A DNA stretch of 7,521 nt, taken from the NCBI GenBank assembly GCA_050747865.1, contig JBOGJI010000129.1, positions 1 to 7,521 of the forward strand, read 5' to 3'. The notes beneath the pieces were generated by a model. It had not been told where the DNA came from. It saw only the letters and a program-made list of their open reading frames with translations, and made no database searches. Below, piece by piece: positions 1 to 5,911 of this stretch. The translations under genes and the position numbers were made by a program. The number at the start of each line of letters is the position of its first letter. Within the stretch, counting starts at the first letter, position 1. The stretch is from JBOGJI01 sp050747865 (GTDB lineage: Bacteria > Acidobacteriota > Thermoanaerobaculia > Multivoradales > JAHEKO01).

Positions 1-1
1 C

Positions 2-991
2 GTCGAGACCGAGGTCTTCTCCCCGGTCGCCCTGGAGGTGGATCCCGACCCGCTCGGCTCGGATGGCAACGGCGTCTTCGAGCCCGAAGAGAGCGTCGAG
101 GTAGCACCCTCCTGGCGCAACGACGGCATGTTCGCGCAGACCGTCACGGGCGCCGCGTCCGGCTTCACCGGGCCCCCGGGGCCGAATTACGTCCTGGTGG
201 ACGGCGACGCCGCTTACGGCACGGTCGATCCCGGAGCGATCGCCGGCTGCCAAGACCTCGCGGCCTGCTACGCGATGGAGATCGGCCCGCCAGGCGTCGA
301 GCGCCCGGCGGTGCACTGGGACGCGAGCTTCGACGAGACGCTGTCCGAGGAGAGCGCCAAGACCTGGACGCTGCACATCGGAGACAGCTTCCTCGACGTG
401 CCGCGCTCGAGCCTCTTCTACTCCGTCGTCGAGACGTTCCTGCATAACGGGGTCAGCAGCGATCCGCTGTTGGCGCGCTTCGACCTGCCGCTGGTGGGCT
501 GCTCGGACACCGAGTTCTGCCCGGCGCTGCCCAACAGCCGAGCCGAGGCTGCGGTGTTCCTGTTGAAGGGGCTCGAGGGCGGCGGGTTCGACCCGCCGGA
601 CTGCGTGAGCGGCAGCGAGCTGTTCGACGACGTGCCGGCGGACGACCCGTTCTGCCCGTGGATCGAGGAGCTCGCCGGCCGCGGCGTCACCGCGGGTTGT
701 GGCGGCGGCAACTACTGCCCGAACAACACCGTGAGCCGCGACCAGATCGCCGTGTTCCTGCTGAAGACGCTGGAGGCGCCGGGCTACACGCCGCCGGCGT
801 GCACCGGCGTGTTCGAGGACGTGTCCTGCCCGTCGCTGTTCGCCGACTGGATCGAGGATCTCTTCGCCCGCGGCGTCACCGCCGGCTGCGGCGCCGCGCC
901 GGCGCGGTATTGCCCGGCCGACGCCGTGCGGCGGGCACAGACGGCGGCCCTGGTGGTCAAGATGTTCGAGCTCGCCCTCTACGGCCCGTAG
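2..991 (+). CDS. C-terminal part of exported surface protein with three SLH-like repeats (5' end outside window)
   Basis: The frame is open from the first complete codon at position 2 to the TAG at 989-991, so the gene begins upstream; the GTG at 38 is only an internal codon. Two regions are visible. Positions 2 to about 360 encode an acidic, Gly/Pro-rich domain with a GSDGNGVFEPEE segment, resembling Asp/Gly calcium-binding turns, and probable beta structure; I cannot name this domain. From 371 the segment WTLHIGDSF leads into three SLH-like units (386-619, 620-808, 809-988) with the F-x-D-V, W-I-E-x-L, G-V-T-A-G-C, Y-C-P and S-R-D-Q core. SLH domains in general attach proteins to the cell wall or a cell-surface polysaccharide; for this Cys-containing variant that role is inferred. 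No membrane segment or sorting signal follows the repeats; the protein ends LYGP. It is a paralogue of the right-end minus-strand gene (same WTLHIGDSF lead-in and same LYGP ending). Secretion is assumed, since the signal peptide would lie outside the window. Confidence 0.85.
   Translation, partial: VETEVFSPVALEVDPDPLGSDGNGVFEPEESVEVAPSWRNDGMFAQTVTGAASGFTGPPGPNYVLVDGDAAYGTVDPGAIAGCQDLAACYAMEIGPPGVERPAVHWDASFDETLSEESAKTWTLHIGDSFLDVPRSSLFYSVVETFLHNGVSSDPLLARFDLPLVGCSDTEFCPALPNSRAEAAVFLLKGLEGGGFDPPDCVSGSELFDDVPADDPFCPWIEELAGRGVTAGCGGGNYCPNNTVSRDQIAVFLLKTLEAPGYTPPACTGVFEDVSCPSLFADWIEDLFARGVTAGCGAAPARYCPADAVRRAQTAALVVKMFELALYGP
386..988 (+). repeat. Three tandem SLH-like coding repeats, left copy
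   Basis: Unit 1 is 386-619 (78 codons), unit 2 is 620-808 (63 codons) and unit 3 is 809-988 (60 codons, ending at the stop). The 63-codon period is exactly the one in the right-end gene. Unit 1 carries about 15 extra residues between the G-V and the Y/F-C-P motif. Unit 3 is degenerate after the Y-C-P motif (V-R-R-A-Q instead of V-S-R-D-Q, and A-L-V-V-K instead of V-F-L-L-K). At DNA level, stretches of these units match the right-end units in inverted orientation: 704-729 equals the complement of 7178-7203 (26 bp), 752-776 that of 7131-7155 (25 bp) and 825-855 that of 7241-7271 (31 bp). Confidence 0.85.
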
Positions 992-1007
992 CGAGACGAC
1001 AGCGTCC

Positions 1008-1073
1008 GCGGGAGCCGCGCCTCCCCCCTCCTGCTCCTTGCCGACTGGCGAGGAGCAGGAGGGCGGCTCCCGC
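1008..1073 (+). terminator. Strong imperfect stem-loop after the left SLH gene, possible terminator
   Basis: The arms 1008-1018 (gcgggagccgc) and 1063-1073 pair over 11 bp. The arms 1027-1038 (cctcctgctcct) and 1051-1062 pair over 12 bp. The left side has an 8-base bulge (1019-1026). The 12-base loop 1039-1050 can itself close a small gcc/ggc stem. It begins 16 bases after the SLH stop and ends 25 bases before the next start, so it most likely shields the glycosyltransferase cluster from, or tunes, read-through. No T-run follows the stem, so it is not a textbook intrinsic terminator. It could instead be an mRNA-stabilising 3' hairpin or a dispersed palindromic repeat. Confidence 0.5.
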
Positions 1074-1085
1074 CCTCGCGGGCCA

Positions 1086-1091
1086 TAGAAT
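1086..1091 (+). promoter_or_regulatory. Putative -10 hexamer TAGAAT for the first glycosyltransferase (leaderless-type spacing)
   Basis: TAGAAT matches the TANNNT core of a vegetative -10 element and ends 7 bases before the GTG at 1099. That spacing would place the transcription start at or next to the start codon, giving a leaderless mRNA. In agreement, I see no purine-rich ribosome-binding site before 1099. No convincing -35 is present: the region about 17 bases upstream is the GC-rich right arm of the stem-loop. This is an inference from motif and spacing only. Confidence 0.35.
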
Positions 1092-1098
1092 CGGCCCG

Positions 1099-2307
1099 GT
1101 GAACATCCTCTTCGTGGCGCCGTACGCGCCGGGGCACGTGCGCGTGCGCTCCTTCCACCTGCTGCGCCATCTGCGGCGGCGCGGCCACGAGGTGACGCTG
1201 TTGAGCCTGGCGTGGCCGGGGGACGGCCAGAGCCGGGTCGCCGAGCTGGAGGCCGAGGGCGTGCGCGCGGTGAGCGCGCCGATCGGCCGCGTGCGGAGCT
1301 GGACCAACTGCCTGATCGCCCTGCTGCGGGGCCAGCCCATGCAGGCCCGGCACAGCTGGTCCCCCGCCCTGGCGCGCCGGCTGCGCGAGGAGATAGCCCG
1401 CTCGCACCCCGACGTCCTGCACATCGAGCACCTGCGCGGCGCCTGCTATGCGCTCGACCTCGACGGCGTCGCGCCGGCCGGTTCCGCCCTGCGAGTCTGG
1501 GACAGCGTCGACTGCATCAGCGCCCTGCTGGCGCAGACCGTCCACAACAGCCACTCGGGCCTCTGGCGGCTGGCGGCGCGCCTCGAGCTGGCGGCCACCC
1601 GCCGCTACGAGGCGCGAGTCGCACGAACGTTCGATCGCGTGCTGCTCGCGTCCGATCACGACGTGAGGGCGCTGTCCGACACCGTTGCCACGACGCGCTT
1701 CGCGGTGCTGCCCAACGGGGTCGATCTCGACGCCTTCCCCTACCACGACCCCGGCGACCGCGGTGCCGAGGTGGTCTTCAGCGGCGCCATGAGCTATCAC
1801 GCCAACACCGCGACCGCCCTCCACCTCGTCGACACGATCTTGCCGCGCGTCTGGGCCGAGCGCCCGGACGCGCGCCTCACCATCGTGGGATCGTCGCCGC
1901 CGCGGACCCTCCTGCGCCACGCCGGCCGCGCCGCCGAGCGCCTGCGCATCACCGGCTGGGTCCCCTCGGTCCAGCCCTACCTGGCGGCGGCCGCGGTGGC
2001 CGCCATGCCCATGCGCTACGGAGCCGGGACCCAGATCAAGGTGCTGGAGGCCATGGCCAGTGGCACGCCCGTGGTCACCGATCCCCGTACCGCCGGCGCG
2101 ATCGGGGCGGCTCCCGGCCGTGAGCTCCTGGTGGCGCGGACCGATGAGGAGTTCGCCGCCGCGATCCTGGGGCTGCTGGGCGATCCCGCCCGACGCCGCA
2201 GCCTGGCCGAGGCCGGGCGCCGCCGCGTGGAGAGTGAGCTCTCCTGGGAGCGGGCGGCGGAGACCCTGGAGCACCACTACCGGGACGCGCTGGCGGCCCG
2301 CCCCTGA
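1099..2307 (+). CDS. GT4/GT1-fold glycosyltransferase, resembling the PEP-CTERM/EpsH-associated sugar transferase group
   Basis: This 402-residue protein has the length and layout of a GT-B retaining glycosyltransferase. A likely role is adding a sugar from a nucleotide-sugar donor to a lipid-linked glycan at the cytoplasmic face. The start is the GTG at 1099: the product opens VNILFVAPYAPGHVRVRSFH, a typical first beta strand and loop, whereas the frame further upstream only reads through the SLH gene out of phase. The N-terminal Rossmann domain covers about 1-190. Then come PNGVD at 205-209, FSGAMSYHAN at 227-236, TIVG at 261-264, TGWV at 285-288 and a donor-binding segment QIKVLEAMASGTPVV at 312-326. 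The FSGAM...N, TGWV and KVLEAMA pattern recalls the TIGR03087-type sugar transferases of exopolysaccharide/PEP-CTERM loci; that subfamily call is from memory. The first Glu of the usual E-x7-E motif is absent (A309/G310 region). It is the first gene of the plus-strand cluster, 20 bases before the next. The sugar specificity is unknown. Confidence 0.88.
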   Translation: MNILFVAPYAPGHVRVRSFHLLRHLRRRGHEVTLLSLAWPGDGQSRVAELEAEGVRAVSAPIGRVRSWTNCLIALLRGQPMQARHSWSPALARRLREEIARSHPDVLHIEHLRGACYALDLDGVAPAGSALRVWDSVDCISALLAQTVHNSHSGLWRLAARLELAATRRYEARVARTFDRVLLASDHDVRALSDTVATTRFAVLPNGVDLDAFPYHDPGDRGAEVVFSGAMSYHANTATALHLVDTILPRVWAERPDARLTIVGSSPPRTLLRHAGRAAERLRITGWVPSVQPYLAAAAVAAMPMRYGAGTQIKVLEAMASGTPVVTDPRTAGAIGAAPGRELLVARTDEEFAAAILGLLGDPARRRSLAEAGRRRVESELSWERAAETLEHHYRDALAARP

Positions 2308-2327
2308 CGGAGATCGACCCGCCGCCC

Positions 2328-3497
2328 ATGCGCCTGCTCTGGATCGCCACCAAGCCGCCGCTGCCGCCCGTCGACGGGGGACGACTGGTCACCGCCGCGA
2401 CGCTCAACGCGCTGGGCCTGGTGGGGGTGGAGATCGAGCTGGTGACACCGGTTCCGAGCACCGAAGAGACTCACCCGACCGTGGAGCAGATGGGCTCGTT
2501 CTGCCGCGTGCACCGCGTCCCGGTGCGGACCAAGACGAAAACGGCAGCTCTGTTGCGAGCGATCTTGGCGCGTCGCCCGTTCTCCATAGAACGCCACGAG
2601 CACGAAGAGGTCCGGCACTACGTCCACGATCTGCTGCAGAACCAGCGCTACGACGCGGTCCACGTCGAGCAGGTCCAGGCTCTGGCCCAGGCGGAGCCGG
2701 CGCTGCGCCGCCGCCTGCCCGTGGTGCTGCGGGCTCAGAACGTGGAGAGCGACCTGTGGCTGTGGCCGGACTCGCCGGTGGGACGGTGGATGGCCGGGGA
2801 GGCGAAGCGGCTGGCCGCGTTCGAGCGACGGGCGGTGCGCCGGGTCCCGGTCACCGTCGCGCTGTCGCAACGGGACGCCTCGCGACTCCGCGAGCTCGCC
2901 GGGGTGGAAGAGGGGGTCGTCGCCGTTCCACCGCCGTTTCCGGCGACGCTCCCGACCGGCGACCGGCGGCTGCCGGGAGCGCCGCCGCTGATCCTCATGG
3001 GAAGCTCCGGCTGGCTGCCCAATCGCGATGCCAACCGTTGGTTCCTGTCGACCGTCTGGCCGGAAGTTCGCGGCCGGGTGCCGAACGCCGCGCTCCATCT
3101 GTTCGCGCCGGAGTCCGAGCGGCCGTCGCTGTCCTCCGGCGTCACCGCGCACGCCCCGCCGGCCGACAGCGGCGATGCGCTCGCTCCCGGCGGCATCCTG
3201 GTGGTGCCGCTGCGCGTCGGCTCCGGCGTGCGCATGAAGATCCTCGAGGCCTGGGCGCGCGGCCTCTGCGTCGTCGCCACCCCCGAGGCGGTGGCCGGCC
3301 TCGAGGCCGAAGACGGCCGCGAGCTGCTGGTGGCCCGCGACGCCGCCGGCTTCGCCGCGGCGATCCGCCGGCTGGCCGACGACGGTGGGCTGCGCGAGCG
3401 GCTGGTGACCGCCGGTCGCCGCGCCCTCGCCGAGCACCATGACCCGGAGACCGTGGCGCGGCGCCTGCTCGCGCTCTATGCCGCCGCCCGGGGTTAG
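2328..3497 (+). CDS. Second GT4-type glycosyltransferase
   Basis: This 389-residue protein starts at the ATG at 2328, 20 bases after the preceding stop; a GGAG at 2309-2312 lies 15 bases upstream, somewhat far for a ribosome-binding site. The opening MRLLWIATKPPLPPVDGGRL is typical of GT-B glycosyltransferases, with a nucleotide-domain strand followed by a glycine pair. Other landmarks are YDAVHVEQ at 108-115, RAQNVESD at 135-142 (the HN-x-E acceptor-side motif of this group), GSSGWLPNRDAN at 225-236 and the donor-side RVGSGVRMKILEAWA at 296-310 with Lys304 and Glu307. The C-terminus (GRELLVAR at 330-337, then an A-A-I ... AGRR helix) closely resembles that of the upstream gene, so the two are probably distant duplicates. 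As there, the first Glu of E-x7-E is missing. It probably adds a further sugar to the same lipid-linked glycan. Acceptor and donor cannot be deduced. Confidence 0.87.
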   Translation: MRLLWIATKPPLPPVDGGRLVTAATLNALGLVGVEIELVTPVPSTEETHPTVEQMGSFCRVHRVPVRTKTKTAALLRAILARRPFSIERHEHEEVRHYVHDLLQNQRYDAVHVEQVQALAQAEPALRRRLPVVLRAQNVESDLWLWPDSPVGRWMAGEAKRLAAFERRAVRRVPVTVALSQRDASRLRELAGVEEGVVAVPPPFPATLPTGDRRLPGAPPLILMGSSGWLPNRDANRWFLSTVWPEVRGRVPNAALHLFAPESERPSLSSGVTAHAPPADSGDALAPGGILVVPLRVGSGVRMKILEAWARGLCVVATPEAVAGLEAEDGRELLVARDAAGFAAAIRRLADDGGLRERLVTAGRRALAEHHDPETVARRLLALYAAARG

Positions 3498-3537
3498 CGG
3501 GCGCCCCCCGGCCGGGGCAACGGCGGCCCTTCTGCGG

Positions 3538-3543
3538 TACGAT
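3538..3543 (+). promoter_or_regulatory. Putative -10 hexamer TACGAT before the sugar-phosphate transferase gene
   Basis: The 68-base gap 3498-3565 is the longest within the glycosyltransferase cluster and contains TACGAT, a fair -10 match, 22 bases before the GTG at 3566. The expected -35 position (around 3515-3520) reads gggcaa, a poor match. The 8-mer tgcggtac occurs at 3533-3540, overlapping this -10, and again at 3567-3574 over the start codon; this pair could be an operator or chance. An internal promoter here would let the initiating enzyme be expressed apart from the two upstream genes. Confidence 0.25.
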
Positions 3544-3551
3544 TCGCCCAC

Positions 3552-3572
3552 ACCGCACAAGGTCGGTGCGGT
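3552..3572 (+). other. Small stem-loop overlapping the start of the sugar-phosphate transferase gene
   Basis: Accgcac (3552-3558) and gtgcggt (3566-3572) form a perfect 7-bp stem with the loop aaggtcg. The stem would occlude the GTG at 3566, while the only purine-rich Shine-Dalgarno-like tract, AAGG at 3559-3562, sits in the loop. It may hinder initiation at 3566 and favour the in-frame GTG at 3581, or it may be coincidence in GC-rich DNA. Confidence 0.25.
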
Positions 3573-4939
3573 ACCCGCTCGTGGCTATTCAAGACACCGC
3601 TCGCAGCGTCGAGGCCGGCAGCGCGCTTCCCGCGCGCCGCGCCGCCACGCGGCTGGGACACCGCGCCTTCCTGCTGCGCATAGGAGCCGTCGACCTGCTG
3701 TCGCTGGCCGCGGCCACCGCGGCGGCCTCGTGGATCCTCTTTCGCACCCCTCTGCCCTGGCAGGCCGCGCTGGTCGGCCACCGGGTCCTCCCCTTCCTCG
3801 GCTACCTGGCGGCCAGCGCCGTCTTGAGCTCGGCGCTCAGCTCGGGCCTGGAGCGGCGGATCCCGCCCCGGCCCTCGTACCTGCGCGCCGGGGTGATCGT
3901 GGTTGGCACCTTCGTCATGACGGCCGTGCTCGTCCTGCTCACCTTCAGCTACGTGTCGCGCCCCCTGTTCGGCGGCGTCATGGTCCTCTGGTGCGCCGCC
4001 GTCTACGGCTACCGGGTCTGGCATCGCCGGCACCCCTGGGCCGAGCCGATGGTGATCATCTCCTCCGAAGAGCCGCTGGTCGCGGCGCTGCAGGGCAGCG
4101 AGCACGCGCAGGTCCTGCGCCTGGTCGACCCGCAGGAGCAGCGCGAGCTGGAGCTGCCAGCCGCCGGCATCACCGTCGCCGTCGACCTGCGGGCGGTGCT
4201 GGCTCCCAGGGTCGCCCAGTTCGTCTCCTCCTGCGCCGTCGCCGGCTACCCGGTGCGCCCCTTCACCGAGGTGTACGAGGACCATACCGGCCGGGTGCCC
4301 CTGGTCTCGCTGGCCGAGGGCTGGGAGATCTCGGCGCCGCTGTCGCGCAACATCCCCTACCTGCCGATCAAGCGGGTCGCCGACATCGTGCTCGTCCTCG
4401 CCACGCTACCGGCCTGGGCTCCCTTGCTCGCCCTGGTGGCGCTGCTCGTCCGTCTCAGCTCACGTGGACCGGTCATCTTCCGGCAGTGGCGCGTGGGGCT
4501 GGGAGAGCGGCCCTTCATGCTCTACAAGTTCCGCACCATGCGCGAGGACGCCGAGCGCGACGGGCCCCGCTTCACCTCCCACGGCGACCCGCGGCTCACT
4601 GCCGTCGGGCGCGCCCTGCGGCGCACCCACCTCGACGAGCTGCCGCAGCTCTGGAACGTGCTGCGCGGCGACCTGAGCCTGGTCGGCCCGCGCCCCGAGC
4701 AGGCGGCCTTCGTGCGCGAGTTCAACCGTCAGATCCCGTTCTACTCCGACCGCCATCTGGTGCGCCCGGGGATCACCGGCTGGGCGCAGGTCCGCTACGG
4801 CTACGCGGACGACCAGGCGGAGACCATCGAGAAGCTGAGCTACGACCTCTACTACATCAAGCACATGTCGCCGTTCTTCGACCTGCGCATCCTCTGGCAC
4901 AGCATCGGCACCATCCTCTCGGGCAGTGGTGCGCGGTAG
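3566..4939 (+). CDS. Polyprenyl-phosphate sugar-1-phosphate transferase (WbaP/EpsB-type initiating enzyme)
   Basis: This membrane enzyme transfers a sugar-1-phosphate from a nucleotide sugar to undecaprenyl phosphate, the committed first step of exopolysaccharide, O-antigen or glycoprotein-glycan assembly. Its 457 residues fit the family. Four predicted membrane segments lie at about 40-59, 73-93, 107-128 and 134-152. A short soluble middle domain (about 160-260) follows, with YEDHTGRVPL at 237-246. The catalytic bacterial sugar transferase domain runs from 263 to the end: KRVADI at 269-274, a proline-broken re-entrant helix at about 271-297 (P282, P286), GPVIFRQWRVG at 301-311, FMLYKFRTM at 317-325, DPRLTAVGRALRRTHLDELP at 341-360 with the catalytic Asp357-Glu358 pair, LSLVGPRPE at 370-378 and RPGITGWAQV at 400-409. 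All key residues are present, so it should be active. The start is uncertain: GTG at 3566 or the in-frame GTG at 3581. It overlaps the next gene by 14 bases. The sugar (Gal, Glc or another) is not predictable here. Confidence 0.95.
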   Translation: MRYPLVAIQDTARSVEAGSALPARRAATRLGHRAFLLRIGAVDLLSLAAATAAASWILFRTPLPWQAALVGHRVLPFLGYLAASAVLSSALSSGLERRIPPRPSYLRAGVIVVGTFVMTAVLVLLTFSYVSRPLFGGVMVLWCAAVYGYRVWHRRHPWAEPMVIISSEEPLVAALQGSEHAQVLRLVDPQEQRELELPAAGITVAVDLRAVLAPRVAQFVSSCAVAGYPVRPFTEVYEDHTGRVPLVSLAEGWEISAPLSRNIPYLPIKRVADIVLVLATLPAWAPLLALVALLVRLSSRGPVIFRQWRVGLGERPFMLYKFRTMREDAERDGPRFTSHGDPRLTAVGRALRRTHLDELPQLWNVLRGDLSLVGPRPEQAAFVREFNRQIPFYSDRHLVRPGITGWAQVRYGYADDQAETIEKLSYDLYYIKHMSPFFDLRILWHSIGTILSGSGAR

Positions 4940-5906
4940 CGTCCCGCCCATCTCGGTGGTCGTGCCGACGCGCGACACCCGCGAGCTGACCCTGCGCTGC
5001 CTGGCCAGCCTGGAGAACGGCGGCGTCGAGCCGGCGCAGGTGATCGTCGTCGACGACGCCGGCTCCGACGGCACGGCCGAGGCGATCGCGGCACGCCATC
5101 CGCGGGTGCACATCCTGCGCAACGACCGGACCCTGGGATTCTCCGGCGCCGTCAATCGCGGCCTCGCCGAGGCCGAGGCGCCCATCCTGCTGGTGCTCAA
5201 TAGCGACACCGAGGTGGGCCCCGGCTGCCTGGAGCGCTTCGTCCGCACGTTCGAGGAACAGGAGGACCTGGGGATCGCGGGCGCGGCATTGTTCGATCCG
5301 GACGGCACGCCGCAGTGGAGCGGCGGCAACGAGCCCTCGGCGCTCTGGCTGTTCGCCGCGAGCAGCGGTCTCGGGCCGCTGATCGGGCGGCTGCGGCGCC
5401 GCCGGCAACGGACGGGCGTCGCGCCCGGACGACCGGCAGCACCTGCGACCGGCGGGGGCGAGCCACGGGACGTGGACTGGGTGGCAGGCACGGCGCTGGC
5501 CATGCGCCGGGCGGTGTGGGAGGCCTGCGGCCCTCTGGACCAGCGGTTCGCCCTCTACTGCCAGGACCTGGACCTCTGCCTGCGCGCCAGCCGCGCCGGC
5601 TGGCGGGTGCGCCTGCTGCCGGACGCCCGGGTCCTCCACCATCACGGTGCCACCATCGCCGGCACCTCCGGCGAGCGCCAGGATCTCGAGCACCTGTGGA
5701 GCGATCTGGTGCGCTGGGCCGCCAAGTGGCGAGGCGCCGCGGCGGCCGGGCGGACAGCCCGGACACTGCGGGCCGGCGCCTTAGTCCGCTCCTTCGGCCT
5801 CGCCATCGCCTGCACGCTCGCCACCGGTACCCGACGCTCCCACCTGCGCCGCAAGCTCGACAACGTCCAGCGCGCGCGCCTGGCGCTACGCGGCCTGGCC
5901 GAATGA
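4926..5906 (+). CDS. GT2-family glycosyltransferase (rhamnosyltransferase-like)
   Basis: This 326-residue GT-A-fold enzyme probably adds a sugar to the lipid-linked glycan begun by the upstream gene, which it overlaps by 14 bases (probable translational coupling). The start is GTG at 4926 or the adjacent in-frame GTG at 4929; the first family strand, ISVVVPTRD (9-17), begins soon after. Visible motifs are VIVVDDAGSDGT at 39-50, a GFSGAVNRGL segment at 71-80, the metal/nucleotide-binding LNSDTEV at 91-97 (D94), VDWVAGTALAMRR at 183-195 and the acceptor-side YCQDLDLCLRASRAGW at 211-226. The order matches WbbL-like rhamnosyltransferases, but donor specificity is not readable. Two oddities: the usual E-D pair before D-L-C is Q213-D214, and an Arg-rich, then Pro/Ala/Gly-rich loop (about 155-180) precedes the V-A-G-T-A motif. 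The C-terminal 70 residues are basic and may contact the membrane. Confidence 0.92.
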   Translation: MVRGSVPPISVVVPTRDTRELTLRCLASLENGGVEPAQVIVVDDAGSDGTAEAIAARHPRVHILRNDRTLGFSGAVNRGLAEAEAPILLVLNSDTEVGPGCLERFVRTFEEQEDLGIAGAALFDPDGTPQWSGGNEPSALWLFAASSGLGPLIGRLRRRRQRTGVAPGRPAAPATGGGEPRDVDWVAGTALAMRRAVWEACGPLDQRFALYCQDLDLCLRASRAGWRVRLLPDARVLHHHGATIAGTSGERQDLEHLWSDLVRWAAKWRGAAAAGRTARTLRAGALVRSFGLAIACTLATGTRRSHLRRKLDNVQRARLALRGLAE

Positions 5907-5911
5907 GGCGG

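Noticed and set aside
658..1098. Upstream extension of the first GT4 frame into the SLH gene, suggesting a 549-residue protein
   Set aside because: The extra residues are the SLH repeats read out of phase (Arg-rich) and cross the stem-loop. The GTG at 1099 gives a normal GT-B N-terminus.
2582..2600. TAGAAC-like -10 inside the second GT4 gene
   Set aside because: It is in mid-gene with no -35, no start codon nearby and no gap in coding.
979..3560. Two long minus-strand open frames (979-2277 and 2277-3560) antisense to the GT4 genes
   Set aside because: Their products are Arg/Gly/Ala-rich low-complexity sequence without family motifs, while the plus strand encodes clear glycosyltransferases. 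Long antisense frames are expected in high-GC DNA.
3439..4989. 516-residue plus-strand frame overlapping the sugar-phosphate transferase
   Set aside because: Arg/Pro/Ala-rich with no motif. The overlapping 457-residue frame carries every phosphoglycosyl transferase motif.
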